DNA from: a virus
Length of the DNA: 53,943 bases
Virus record (IMG/VR): IMGVR_UViG_3300035670_000275
Span: 1 to 53,943 of that record
Direction: 5' to 3' (one strand)
The position numbers and the translations under genes are program-made. The notes below the pieces were generated by a model, which did no database searches, had not been told where the DNA came from, and saw only the letters and a program-made list of their open reading frames with translations. Shown here one piece after another: positions 44,964 to 53,305 of the stretch (position 1 is its first letter; each line of letters begins with the position of its first letter).

Positions 44964-46238
44964 TTAAACTTTTCTAATTAAAGAATCTTTGATCAATTCC
45001 ATAGTGCAATCATGCCCCTGTACAGTTATAGTATGATTTATTGCGCTTATTAGATACTTGCCAGATAAAGTTTTATCAATTATATCATCGGTTGTATCAG
45101 ACTTTTGAATTGGTCTATTTCTATGTATTGTTACTTCTGCAGTCATACCAACGGTGTAGTCAGTTCTACCAGGGACTGTGATAGTCATCTTGTTGGATTC
45201 TGCCATCTTTAAAAAAGAAATTCTTTCTTGAACTATTTTTGCGTTTGTTGTATCACCGAAACTAGTAAATGTTTCAAACGCACGAGGGTAAATTATATGC
45301 TTTGAATCAACCCTGATCGGAGCTTTTTCTGTAAACATTGGATATTTGTTTAAGTGAGTTTGAGACTCAAATCTTTTTAAAGCGACGTAATTCCTAACTG
45401 TATATGTTTTTTTAGTCGAATCATACGATATTAATTTTGAAGACAACATACCTGATCTTAGCCTGTCAATAAAATCGTAAGAAACTGGAACATCATATTC
45501 TGCGATACGTTTATAATCTTCTAAGATATTAAGAGCGTTACCACCAAGAGGGACAGTGTCGCGAGTGTACTTATCTTTAATAAACTGCTGTATTGGCGCT
45601 TTTTTATATAAGTTTTCCAGAGATACAAAATTAAACCCATCTCTGTTTTCAAAGAATAAAAACGAAGCAGACTGGGATTCTGAAATGGCGTTGTCTGCCA
45701 AAAAAGTTAAATTCTTAACTGGCGACCAGAAATTTGAAATATACTTTATAGAGTTACGTGTATTCTCCACCACAAAGTTTTTCTGTGACTCTATACCATC
45801 CTGTTTATCTAAAACAAATGGTGGGACAATGTCTGAAATTTTACCAGAAAAAACTTTACTTATTTTTTTATTGGTATCTGCTATTGATTCAACAGAGATA
45901 AAAAATAATTCATAAACCACTGACCTGTCACCAGTATTAACTCTGTCTGACATTCTATAGACGTGGAATGTGCCTTCAATGACACCCCCAGGGATCGATG
46001 GCGTTGACACTCTTAGTTGTAAATATTCTTCCCCAATTAACGGGAACACGTTAGTTAAATCGTGTGCGTCTTTTAAAACAATGGAACCAGTAATAAATGG
46101 CGAAAATATATCCTCAAAAATTTGTATTTGAAGTAATTGTCCAAGAACGTCTTGAAACACACCACGGCTGGTTGTGATTACAAGTTTGTCAATACTTACA
46201 TCACCAGCAAATCTTAGATATTTTTTTGTATTAGCCAT
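44964..46238 (-). CDS. 27: Baseplate hub protein gp27
   Basis: A 424-residue protein of the T4 gp27 family (391 residues). Segments include SRGVFQDVLGQLLQIQIFED, FITGSIVLKDAHDLTNVFP, FLADNAISESQSASFLFFEN and the C-terminal LSGKYLISAINHTITVQGHD. gp27 makes the trimeric cup that holds gp5 and matches the tube diameter. In T4 gene 27 is in the 26-51-27-28-29 cluster, but here it is directly upstream of gp5, a natural pairing since the two proteins form one complex. The start overlaps the gp53 stop by one base. Confidence 0.92.
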   Translation of the reverse strand: MANTKKYLRFAGDVSIDKLVITTSRGVFQDVLGQLLQIQIFEDIFSPFITGSIVLKDAHDLTNVFPLIGEEYLQLRVSTPSIPGGVIEGTFHVYRMSDRVNTGDRSVVYELFFISVESIADTNKKISKVFSGKISDIVPPFVLDKQDGIESQKNFVVENTRNSIKYISNFWSPVKNLTFLADNAISESQSASFLFFENRDGFNFVSLENLYKKAPIQQFIKDKYTRDTVPLGGNALNILEDYKRIAEYDVPVSYDFIDRLRSGMLSSKLISYDSTKKTYTVRNYVALKRFESQTHLNKYPMFTEKAPIRVDSKHIIYPRAFETFTSFGDTTNAKIVQERISFLKMAESNKMTITVPGRTDYTVGMTAEVTIHRNRPIQKSDTTDDIIDKTLSGKYLISAINHTITVQGHDCTMELIKDSLIRKV

Positions 46239-47053
46239 TACAGAAGTTCTTCATAATTCTTTAAAATAACCTCAAGAAGTTGCGGTGAAATTATTTTAAT
46301 TTTACGCTTTTGATCATTCTCATAACGGTGCACTTGAGCTCCAGTAACTGGTATTGCACCCTCGTCTGTTGGGTTTACTCTGAGACCTTTAGAATTTATA
46401 AAATAAATTGGATTGTTTTCTCGCCCAGTAGTATTAATAATAATTGGAATAGAACCAACACCGCTAGTTTCATCACCTTCACCGAATTGAGTTATTGGAC
46501 CAAATTCTTCTTCCATACCATATCTGAACACAAAGTATTGTGTGTTTTCATCAAGACCCAAATAATCTTCTGGGAAATTAATATATTTTACAAATTTTCT
46601 AGTTTCATCAGATAGTTTAATTGTTACTGGTGCTGTTAAATATTCAGCCTGAAACGGTAATGGTTCACCTGTAGTTATTCGTAGGTGAATATAAACGTGG
46701 CCATCTTCGTGCACGTCCCAATACCAATCATTTGATCTCAATTCTGGGTTGTACACCTCAGTTATATGTCTTTGCAAAACAGTTTCTTGCATAGGGAAGT
46801 CTGTTGCGTAATCAAGTTTTTCATTTGCCAACATAATAACCCAATGATATTCAGGAGAACCATAAAATTTTTCAGCAATTATTTCTGGGGTTTCGCCATC
46901 GATGATATCATACTCGTCATATAAAGAAACATTAGCTAATACTTCTTTTTTTATTCTAATGTTTCTTGTAATATCTTTTACAACGCTGGTTTTAGTTACA
47001 CCATTACCATAATTGAAATCATACAAAAATACTGGAAAATCCTTGAAGTACAT
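46238..47053 (-). CDS. 53: Baseplate wedge protein gp53
   Basis: A 271-residue protein whose middle has GETPEIIAEKFYGSPEYHWV, then IMLANEKLDYATDFP. This is the LysM-like P-E-x-x-A-x-x-x-Y-G-x-P-x-x-x-W-V core of T4 gp53 (196 residues). A C-terminal YENDQKRKIKIISPQLLEVI segment also agrees. gp53 clamps adjacent wedges and is the last wedge protein to be added. The longer C-terminus is a common marine variation. It overlaps gp48 and gp27 genes by one base each. Confidence 0.9.
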   Translation of the reverse strand: MYFKDFPVFLYDFNYGNGVTKTSVVKDITRNIRIKKEVLANVSLYDEYDIIDGETPEIIAEKFYGSPEYHWVIMLANEKLDYATDFPMQETVLQRHITEVYNPELRSNDWYWDVHEDGHVYIHLRITTGEPLPFQAEYLTAPVTIKLSDETRKFVKYINFPEDYLGLDENTQYFVFRYGMEEEFGPITQFGEGDETSGVGSIPIIINTTGRENNPIYFINSKGLRVNPTDEGAIPVTGAQVHRYENDQKRKIKIISPQLLEVILKNYEELL

Positions 47054-48210
47054 TATAGACCTCCCATAGCAGTTTCTCTAGATAGAAGTTGTAGTTCTCT
47101 AAACCCTAAAGATATATTGATCTGAGTTGGCATACCATTGGGGAATGTTGCAAAATTACCATTCGGCGTGTAGTTTATACTCATCTCTTCCAGAACACAA
47201 GAAGTGTGTCTATGTAAATTTGGGTTTTCTATTCCATTTGTATAATAGATTATATCAAATTCGGAAGGGTATATGTAAACATAATTCAGATCACTCTTAA
47301 ATTCTGGATGCATGTGAATCTTAAATTCTCTAATAATGTTCATAATATATGCGGCTTCGTCTGCTGATCTAGGGTAGAATTGATAATCAAAAGTGAATTT
47401 TCTAAAATCAACACCCTTGAATGTTTGTTCTTTCTTTGGGTTTGCTGCAATACCAAGCGCAGCGCTGACTGCTCCAGAGTTAGGTGCTTTTTGTAAGGCA
47501 ATTGCTGATGCAGCTTCTACACCCTGAGAACCCATGTCGGTTAATTTGTTGACAGCACCTTGACGATTTAGGGCTGCCTTAACTGCATCACCAGCCATTT
47601 GTAAATTAGCGGTATCTTCCTCAGACCATTGCATACCATAACGAACTGAGAGTTGGTTTGGTATGTGTAACGCGATAGCTGTTTTTAAACGTCTCTGTGA
47701 ACGAGAAGCGTCTGGAGCCATAACACCAGCGACGCCAGTAATAGCTGCCCCAGTGACAGTAGCTCCAGTTTTAGAACTAGATCCTGTAGCACCACCGTTA
47801 GCTGCAGCGAATATCTGTGTACCTGCATTTGCAGTTGCCAGCTGGCCGACTGACATACCTTTACCAACAAGCGCTCCTCGAAATCTTGGTTCTGTAGTTG
47901 GATCTAATTCAACCGTAGCTTCTTTAATATTTAATCTAGAATCAACAGCGACGTTAATATAAAATATAGCATAATTACCACCATAAACTTCAGACATAAG
48001 ATCTGATGGATACATGTGTTGATTGACTGAGTATTTCTGCGCGTCAAATCCCCCGCCATATGCAGGAACATTTTCTTTATTGGTGTGGGCTTTGTGAAAG
48101 TCGGAAGCTGTGTTTGCCGCAGCTTTATATCCAGCGCCAAGAAAGTCGCTAGTTTTATCAACAGCGCTTCCGATAAAACTATCAATACCTTTACCAAGTT
48201 TTTCTAACAT
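47053..48210 (-). CDS. 48: Baseplate tail tube cap gp48
   Basis: A 385-residue protein. The C-terminal half, with FRKFTFDYQFYPRSADEAAY, IREFKIHMHPEF, and a YIYPSEFDIIYYTNG segment, is the typical core of the gp48 tube-cap family (T4 gp48 has 364 residues). The N-terminal half has a low-complexity Ala/Gly/Thr-rich part around residues 128-165. gp48 sits on the hub and primes tube polymerisation together with gp54. It is the first gene of the long leftward block, with a late-promoter-like CATAAATA 38 bases upstream. Confidence 0.82.
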   Translation of the reverse strand: MLEKLGKGIDSFIGSAVDKTSDFLGAGYKAAANTASDFHKAHTNKENVPAYGGGFDAQKYSVNQHMYPSDLMSEVYGGNYAIFYINVAVDSRLNIKEATVELDPTTEPRFRGALVGKGMSVGQLATANAGTQIFAAANGGATGSSSKTGATVTGAAITGVAGVMAPDASRSQRRLKTAIALHIPNQLSVRYGMQWSEEDTANLQMAGDAVKAALNRQGAVNKLTDMGSQGVEAASAIALQKAPNSGAVSAALGIAANPKKEQTFKGVDFRKFTFDYQFYPRSADEAAYIMNIIREFKIHMHPEFKSDLNYVYIYPSEFDIIYYTNGIENPNLHRHTSCVLEEMSINYTPNGNFATFPNGMPTQINISLGFRELQLLSRETAMGGL

Positions 48211-48218
48211 AGGGTTTC

Positions 48219-48226
48219 CCTAAATA
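48219..48226 (+). promoter_or_regulatory. Weak late-promoter-like site for the rightward block
   Basis: CCTAAATA on the plus strand matches six of eight late-promoter bases, 27 bases before the gp4 start in the 42-base divergent gap 48211-48252. The gap must hold signals for both directions, but this match is modest. Confidence 0.3.
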
Positions 48227-48247
48227 CGTTTATTTACAGACTATTAT

Positions 48248-48255
48248 TATTTATG
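48248..48255 (-). promoter_or_regulatory. Candidate late promoter for gp48 and the leftward block
   Basis: CATAAATA on the minus strand matches seven of eight bases of TATAAATA, ending 38 bases before the gp48 start. It overlaps the start codon of gp4 on the other strand. Confidence 0.5.
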
Positions 48256-48693
48256 TTCCATAAAAGAAAGTACATTCCCAAAAACCCAGAAAAATACTCT
48301 GGTGATCCAAATAACATAATTATGAGATCTAGCTGGGAAACTAAATTCGCCAATTGGTGTGATTCAAATTCTTCTGTTTTACGCTGGAGTTCGGAAGAGA
48401 CCGTTATACCATATGTCTGCCCAACTGACAATAAACTACACAGATACTTTATTGATTTTAAGGTAAAAATACAACAGAAAGATGGTTCCACTCAAACATA
48501 TCTTATAGAAATAAAACCATTAAAACAGACATTCCCCCCAGATTACCCTGGGAGGAGAACTAAGAAATACCTCATAGAATCAGCAAGTTTTATAAAAAAT
48601 CAAGCGAAGTGGAAGGCTGCTTACGAATACTGTAAAGACAGAAACTGGGTCTTTAAGATTATCACGGAGAAAGAACTCGGCATTTCCAACTAA
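48253..48693 (+). CDS. 4: Head completion protein gp4
   Basis: A 146-residue protein matching T4 gp4 (150 residues, also called gp50/gp65). Its MRSSWETKFANWCDSNSSVL and LRWSSEETVIPYVCPTDNK segments, with HRYFIDF and YLIEIKPLKQT, show a PD-(D/E)xK/TnsA-like nuclease layout (acid in FIDF, E-I-K core). T4 gp4 is needed to complete heads after packaging. It starts the rightward block opposite gp48. No ribosome binding site is obvious, but an ATG with a fitting N-terminus (MFHKRKY) is used. Confidence 0.9.
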   Translation: MFHKRKYIPKNPEKYSGDPNNIIMRSSWETKFANWCDSNSSVLRWSSEETVIPYVCPTDNKLHRYFIDFKVKIQQKDGSTQTYLIEIKPLKQTFPPDYPGRRTKKYLIESASFIKNQAKWKAAYEYCKDRNWVFKIITEKELGISN

Positions 48694-48701
48694 ATATATA
48701 T

Positions 48702-49334
48702 ATGCCGACGCAAATAAAACAAGCTAAAACCGCTGCACAGTTAGCGATGATGGACGTATTTGAAAAGAACAAATACGACCTATATGTCGCATTCAGAAAA
48801 TCAAAGGCTTGGTATGAACAGCAGATGGTTTTACTTATGAAACAAGGTATTATGCCTTGGACAGTAATGAAAGGAAACCCATCCCAACTTACTGTTAAGA
48901 TTATGCCAGGTAAAATGTACATGTTCGTGTACGACCCAGTTTCAAAAGGAAATCTTCCATATTTTGATAGATTCCCGTGTGTTGTTCTATACCAGAGAAC
49001 TATTTATGGGTTCAGTGGTTTAAATCTACATTATCTTCCTTATCAAATGCGTATAAAATTGCTATACCATATGATGCGTTTTAGAACAAACGCTAAAATG
49101 GATGAGAATACTAGATTGAAGTTTCAATGGCAATCTATTAAGGGTGTGTCCAAATTCGCAGCCGCTGTGCCAGCTTTCCATAATTATAACTTTGCTGGAT
49201 TAAGATCTCAATTCAGAGAAATACGTGCGTATGATTGGACTACTGCTGCATTGCTCCCAGTAGAACAATTCGTTAAATTATCAGATGATAGAATTTGGGA
49301 TAAGTCAAGACAAATAGTTAATAGGATAAGTTAA
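48702..49334 (+). CDS. Conserved virion-assembly protein of unknown function
   Basis: A 210-residue basic protein. The middle has KIMPGKMYMFVYDPVSKGN, then PYFDRFPCVV and GFSGLNLHYLPYQMR, a striking set of conserved-looking aromatic motifs that I recall from marine T4-like phages without a firm function. In T4, genes 3 and 2 lie next to gene 4, so a role in head completion or DNA-end protection (gp2) is a positional possibility only. The N-terminus is helical and rich in Lys and Gln. The stop abuts the next gene start. No ribosome binding site is apparent. Confidence 0.7.
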   Translation: MPTQIKQAKTAAQLAMMDVFEKNKYDLYVAFRKSKAWYEQQMVLLMKQGIMPWTVMKGNPSQLTVKIMPGKMYMFVYDPVSKGNLPYFDRFPCVVLYQRTIYGFSGLNLHYLPYQMRIKLLYHMMRFRTNAKMDENTRLKFQWQSIKGVSKFAAAVPAFHNYNFAGLRSQFREIRAYDWTTAALLPVEQFVKLSDDRIWDKSRQIVNRIS

Positions 49335-50045
49335 ATGGCAAATACTAGAAACAGAGATTTTATCTCAGAAATAAAAACGATTGGTTTAGCGAGAACTAAC
49401 AGATTCACTGTCAGTCTAACGCCACCAGGATCAAACCCTGCTACTATTCGACGAGTTATGTTATTCTGCGAAGTGGCGTCTCTGCCAGGGTTGAATTATG
49501 CTACAACTCAAAATAGAGCATTCGGTGAATTAAGAGAAGTCCCATACGATAAGCTCTTTGATAATATCACGCTAACATTCCACGTTGATAAAAACATGGA
49601 AGTTAAAAAGATATTTGATAATTGGATGCATATGATCCAGAATCCATTAACCAGAACTTTTAATTACTACAACCAATATACAACAGATATGGTAATTGAA
49701 GTTCAAGACTTGATGGATAAAACAACATATCAGATGCAGATGTATGAGGTTTATCCAAAATCTATCTCAGCAATTAACTTGGATGCTGAAGCTAAAGATA
49801 CCATGAGACTCCAAGTAACATTCCAATACAAGTATTGGATGTCTAATGGTATCGAAGAGACCCGCACTGGCCAGAAATTATCCACGGATATGGTTGATAA
49901 ATACTATACAGATTTTACTGGGTTCCAAGAAAGGCTTAAAAAGGGTCTCGGCGAAGCTGGGAATTTTGTTACTGGCGCTGTTGGACAAACTGCTATGAGA
50001 ACTTTCTCCCAAGTAACTTCTAGAATTCCTTCTATTAAATTTTAA
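49335..50045 (+). CDS. 54: Baseplate tail tube initiator gp54-like
   Basis: A 236-residue protein related to the tube family. FTVSLTPPGSNPATI, FCEVASLPGLNYAT, and LTFHVDKNMEVKKIFDNWMH correspond to the T4 gp54 (320 residues) core, which has the same F-x-x-D-x-x-x-x-x-x-x-x-x-W sequence layout. The later part, INLDAEAKDTMRLQVTFQYK, also fits. gp54 is the adaptor on which gp19 polymerises. It could alternatively be a second gp19-like tube protein, but the 195-residue gp19 at 3357-3944 already fills that role. The start is preceded by AGGAT. Confidence 0.75.
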   Translation: MANTRNRDFISEIKTIGLARTNRFTVSLTPPGSNPATIRRVMLFCEVASLPGLNYATTQNRAFGELREVPYDKLFDNITLTFHVDKNMEVKKIFDNWMHMIQNPLTRTFNYYNQYTTDMVIEVQDLMDKTTYQMQMYEVYPKSISAINLDAEAKDTMRLQVTFQYKYWMSNGIEETRTGQKLSTDMVDKYYTDFTGFQERLKKGLGEAGNFVTGAVGQTAMRTFSQVTSRIPSIKF

Positions 50046-50060
50046 TTTTGGATTTTGTTT

Positions 50061-50471
50061 ATGAATATTGATAAGTCGTTATCTCAAGTATTTGATATAG
50101 AAGAAACAACGAAACAAGAAATTGTTGAGTATGTACCTTCAGAAATAGTTGAATTTGATAATAAAGTTGAGTCTGATTACAATACAAGTAGAGATAATTT
50201 ACACGAGCTTTTATCTAAAGGTAAAGAAGCATTAGAAACTGCCTTAACTGTCGCAAAACAATCAGAACACCCAAGAGCATTTGAAGTTGTTGGTAACTTA
50301 ATGAAGCAACTTGCTGATATTAACCAACAATTACTGGACGTTCATCAACAGAAGAAGAAATTAGAAGAACCCTCAAAAATAAACAACAAATCAAACGTAA
50401 CCAACAATTCAATTTTTGTTGGCAGCACAGCTGAATTGAGTAATATGATTAAAAAACTTACAGGAGAATAA
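50061..50471 (+). CDS. 16: Terminase small subunit gp16
   Basis: A 136-residue protein. The N-terminal half has short acidic segments like T4 gp16 (164 residues). The central DYNTSRDNLHELLSKGKEAL, then the segment with SEHPRAFEVVGNLMKQLADI, aligns by eye with the T4 gp16 coiled-coil core (A-x-x-x-x-x-S-P-R-x-x-E-V-x-x-x-L-M-x-Q). The C-terminus has NNSIFVGSTAELSNMI as in T4 (N-A-T-V-F-M-G-S-P-T-E-L). gp16 recognises DNA and regulates the gp17 motor. I use the ATG at 50061; a TTG at 50055 is less likely. It lies between gp54 and gp26 on the plus strand, far from gp17. Confidence 0.88.
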   Translation: MNIDKSLSQVFDIEETTKQEIVEYVPSEIVEFDNKVESDYNTSRDNLHELLSKGKEALETALTVAKQSEHPRAFEVVGNLMKQLADINQQLLDVHQQKKKLEEPSKINNKSNVTNNSIFVGSTAELSNMIKKLTGE

Positions 50472-50472
50472 T

Positions 50473-51198
50473 ATGGCTTTACCATTAAATGCAGCACCAA
50501 CATTCACATTAAAAATCCCATCAACTGACAAACAGGTTCGTTATAGACCATTTTTAGTCAAAGATGAAAAAGCGTTAATGATTGCGCAACAATCAGAAGA
50601 CACAACAGTCATGGTTGAAACCCTAAAGAGCGTAATCAAATCATGCGTTGTTGATGATATTAATGTTGATGATTTGGCAACCTTTGATATTGAATATATC
50701 TTTACACAAATCAGAGGTAAATCTGTTGGCGAGACTATTGAGTTATTGTTTGATTGTGATGAAGATCACGGTGAAGAGCTTAACAAAAAGGCAAAATCAA
50801 AAGTCACAATAGATTTGTCTCAGATTAAAGTTAATAGACCAGAAGGTCACACTAATAAGATTGAACTTTTCGGTGATGTTGGTGTTATTATGAAATACCC
50901 AACAGTTAATACCACTAAAGAATTAGAAAAAGATGCAAATGATGTTGATAGCATCTTCAACGTGATAGTAGAATCCATTGAACTAATTTATCAGGGTGAA
51001 GAATTATACTATGCTAAAGAACAGTCGAAAGAAGAACTATTACAGTTCTTAAATAACCTCTCCGCAGAACAATTTGGAAGAATTCAAAAGTTCTTTGAAA
51101 CTATGCCTAAAGTTTCAATTGATATTCAATATACTTGCCCTGTTTGCGGTAAACACCACACTAGACTTCTGGAGGGTCTAACAAATTTTTTCTCTTAA
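50473..51198 (+). CDS. 26: Tail-assembly/baseplate hub protein gp26
   Basis: A 241-residue protein of the gp26 type. Motifs include IPSTDKQVRYRPFLVKDEK near the start and the C-terminal YTCPVCGKHHTRLLEGLTNF, a small zinc-knuckle-like motif (C-x2-C and HH). In T4, gp26 (208 residues) and gp51 act in hub assembly, in genes next to the tape measure. Here the last codons hold a slippery sequence that allows about 62 more residues in the -1 frame. The same layout (chaperone, frameshift extension, tape measure) is known for lambda G/GT. A strong AGGAG ribosome binding site lies before the start. Confidence 0.85.
   Translation: MALPLNAAPTFTLKIPSTDKQVRYRPFLVKDEKALMIAQQSEDTTVMVETLKSVIKSCVVDDINVDDLATFDIEYIFTQIRGKSVGETIELLFDCDEDHGEELNKKAKSKVTIDLSQIKVNRPEGHTNKIELFGDVGVIMKYPTVNTTKELEKDANDVDSIFNVIVESIELIYQGEELYYAKEQSKEELLQFLNNLSAEQFGRIQKFFETMPKVSIDIQYTCPVCGKHHTRLLEGLTNFFS
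51183..51192 (+). promoter_or_regulatory. Programmed -1 frameshift slippery site
   Basis: The gp26 reading frame here is ACA AAT TTT TTC TCT TAA. The heptamers A AAT TTT (51183-51189) and T TTT TTC (51186-51192) both fit the X XXY YYZ slip rule. A slip at either gives the same product. The -1 frame is open from 51165 to 51377. Confidence 0.75.
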
Positions 51199-51380
51199 AT
51201 CTTTGTCATGATACACTAGCCAACTATTATAAAATGAACTTTTCTTTAATGCAATATCATAAATATTCGTTGGCTGAGTTGGAAAACATGTTACCATTTG
51301 AGAGAGAAATTTATGTACACATGTTAATCCAGTATCTAGATGAAGAAAAACAACGAATCGAATCACAAAAGAGGATGTAA
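51192..51380 (+). CDS. 51: gp26 frameshift extension, gp51-like
   Basis: In the -1 frame after the slip, the reading continues for 62 residues: LNLCHDTLANYYKMNFSLMQ, then YHKYSLAELENMLPFEREIY, a VHMLIQYLDEEK helix, and a stop at 51378. The LPFEREIY motif is typical of the extension half of tail-assembly chaperones in T4-like phages. The gp26 fusion would be 302 residues. An internal ATG at 51234 could make a 48-residue product alone, but the open frame before it favours fusion. The tape measure begins 5 bases after the stop, as expected for a chaperone that coats it. Confidence 0.72.
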   Translation, partial: LLNLCHDTLANYYKMNFSLMQYHKYSLAELENMLPFEREIYVHMLIQYLDEEKQRIESQKRM

Positions 51381-51384
51381 TTAA

Positions 51385-53256
51385 ATGGCTTTAGTTACCA
51401 CACAATCTAAACCGTTTATACAGCTAGTAGAACTTCAACAGAAGTCTGTAGATGCATTAAACAAAATTAAAGAAAGCGTTGAGCAAACAGCTGAACGTAA
51501 GAAAGCAGACTCACAGACTTTAATGTTGGAACAAACTAGGAAGCTAGTTCTAATCCAACAGGAATCTCTAAAACTAACTAGAAAAACAGTTCTTGATCAA
51601 GCCAAGCAGATGACTGACTTGACTAAACAGATGAAGAACTGGAAAACTGTTGGTGATAGACTAGGTGATATTAAACGTGGATTGGTGGAAGCAGCCGACC
51701 CAACGAACATCAAACGTAAGCTAATGAGCGCAATGAACGTTGGCGGTATGTTTGATAAGAAAATAGCTGACGCTGATTATATAAAAAATCAAAAGGTTAG
51801 AGGCAGCACAAGATCTACAAAAGAGTTAAAACAAGACGCTAAAGATATGAGAGCGTCTGGTCGCCAAGCACTTAAAGTCAATGAAGAAATTGACAGAATG
51901 CGTAAGACTGGTATGTCTGATGAGGACATCAAGAAGACAGTAAAAGGTAAAGAACTCTTCAAACAAAGAGATTATAACTTAGATAAGTGGAATCAATTAA
52001 ATATTGGCACTGGCGTCCTTGGTAGTAAAAAAGGTGCAACAGAAAAAACTGCACAACCTTTGATTCAATTAGCTTCTGATAAAGGTAAAATAACACAATC
52101 TACGACCGACGTTCTGGCTGACCAACAACAAGCCAGAGAAAATCAACTAGAATCATTAAAAATTGCAGAAAAGCAATCAGACTTATTACAGCAAATTGCA
52201 GCCAACACTGCTACCATGGCTGGTAAGAAGTCTTCTTCTGCAGGTGGCGCCGAGGACTCTGGAACTTCTGGCGCATCGGCAGGTGTTGGTGATTTTTCAA
52301 AATCACTCAAAGGGATAGGAAACGCACTAGGTGGTTTAGGTAAGGGTGTTGGTAAGGCAGTTGGTGGTGCTATTGGTGGGATTTTCCAAGGTATTATGGA
52401 AGGTATTGCTACTGGTATTAAAGCATTCGCCAATATCAAAGTTTTGGCTGGCGTTGCGGTTCTCGGTTTATTGACTGGAGTTATTTGGGGGTTAAGTAAA
52501 GCCCTTGATAATTTCTCAAAAATAGAGTGGCCAACAATTGGTAAAGCTGCGCTTGTTATTGGTGGTTTAATTGCAGCTGCGTATGCAGCTGGTGCTGGAG
52601 GTTTAGTAATAGGTATTGGCGTAGCAGCGTTACTTGGTCTTGCTGGAGCAGTTTGGGCTATCGGCGAAGCTGTTGGTATAATGGGTGATGGTTTAGAGAG
52701 GTTCGTCACTGCGCTTGAACGTCTGCAACAAATAGATGGAGATAAACTGTCGTCAGTCGGCGAAGGTCTAAAAAATCTAGCTGGTGCGTTTGTTTCTTTT
52801 GGTTTAGGGCAAGCCGCAGAAGGTCTTGGTAACCTAGTAAGTAGATTCTTAACAATAGGTACAGATTCTCCAGTTGAACGTCTATTAAAAATCGGAGAAG
52901 CTGGTCCTGGCGTGCAACAAGCAGCAACTGGTTTATCTGGTCTATCAACAGCAATGAAAAACTTTGCTAAAGTAGATTCAGATTCAATGAAGGCTGTTAG
53001 GGAGTTCCCATGGGAACAAGCAACTAAGTTTGTTGCAGCTGGCGGTGCTATGACTATTAAAGGCACTCAAGTTTATGCCGCATCAAAAGGCAATGCTGAT
53101 GAACAAGCAAAGGTTGATGCAAGTGGTAAACAATCTGGTGGAAAAACTAGCGTTAATACTGCAATCAGCAACAATACAACTCAACAGAATATTGTAAAAC
53201 CAAAATCCAGAAATGATGAATCTAGTTATTCTAGATACATAATGTCTAGATTCTAA
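51385..53256 (+). CDS. 29: Tape measure / baseplate hub tail-length protein gp29
   Basis: A 623-residue protein, similar in size to T4 gp29 (590), which sets tail length. The first 90 residues are coiled coil rich in Lys, Gln and Leu (QTRKLVLIQQESLKLTRKTV). There follow a KQMKNWKTVGDRLGDIKRG segment and long helices. Strongly hydrophobic, glycine-rich stretches lie at about 352-370 and 390-435 (VAVLGLLTGVIWGLSKAL type), which are common in tape measures and may enter the host membrane. It directly follows the tail-assembly chaperone frames. A good ribosome binding site lies before the ATG. Confidence 0.88.
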   Translation: MALVTTQSKPFIQLVELQQKSVDALNKIKESVEQTAERKKADSQTLMLEQTRKLVLIQQESLKLTRKTVLDQAKQMTDLTKQMKNWKTVGDRLGDIKRGLVEAADPTNIKRKLMSAMNVGGMFDKKIADADYIKNQKVRGSTRSTKELKQDAKDMRASGRQALKVNEEIDRMRKTGMSDEDIKKTVKGKELFKQRDYNLDKWNQLNIGTGVLGSKKGATEKTAQPLIQLASDKGKITQSTTDVLADQQQARENQLESLKIAEKQSDLLQQIAANTATMAGKKSSSAGGAEDSGTSGASAGVGDFSKSLKGIGNALGGLGKGVGKAVGGAIGGIFQGIMEGIATGIKAFANIKVLAGVAVLGLLTGVIWGLSKALDNFSKIEWPTIGKAALVIGGLIAAAYAAGAGGLVIGIGVAALLGLAGAVWAIGEAVGIMGDGLERFVTALERLQQIDGDKLSSVGEGLKNLAGAFVSFGLGQAAEGLGNLVSRFLTIGTDSPVERLLKIGEAGPGVQQAATGLSGLSTAMKNFAKVDSDSMKAVREFPWEQATKFVAAGGAMTIKGTQVYAASKGNADEQAKVDASGKQSGGKTSVNTAISNNTTQQNIVKPKSRNDESSYSRYIMSRF

Positions 53257-53264
53257 AATGATGA

Positions 53265-53293
53265 AAAGGGAGCTAAAAGCTCCCTTTCTTTTT
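53265..53293. terminator. Bidirectional hairpin terminator between gp29 and gp32
   Basis: A 9-base perfect stem, AAAGGGAGC with GCTCCCTTT, has a 5-base loop and is followed by TCTTTTT. The minus-strand flank has A-rich/T-rich bases as well. It lies between the ends of the convergent gp29 and gp32 genes. Confidence 0.85.
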
Positions 53294-53305
53294 GCCTAAG
53301 ACTTA

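Noticed and set aside
50055-50060. TTG start for gp16
   Set aside because: An ATG follows two codons later and nothing favours the TTG.
51258-51265. CATAAATA on the plus strand as a promoter for gp29
   Set aside because: It lies inside the frameshift extension about 120 bases before gp29; coding constraint explains it as well.
51234-51380. A separate 48-residue gene starting at the ATG 51234
   Set aside because: The -1 frame is open back through the slippery site, and the conserved-looking sequence starts before this ATG, so fusion to gp26 is the better reading.
52143-53066. A 307-codon open frame on the minus strand across the tape measure gene
   Set aside because: It is an antisense shadow of gp29; the Pro/Ala-rich translation is what the glycine/alanine-rich coding strand gives in reverse, and it has no ribosome binding site or neighbours in that direction.
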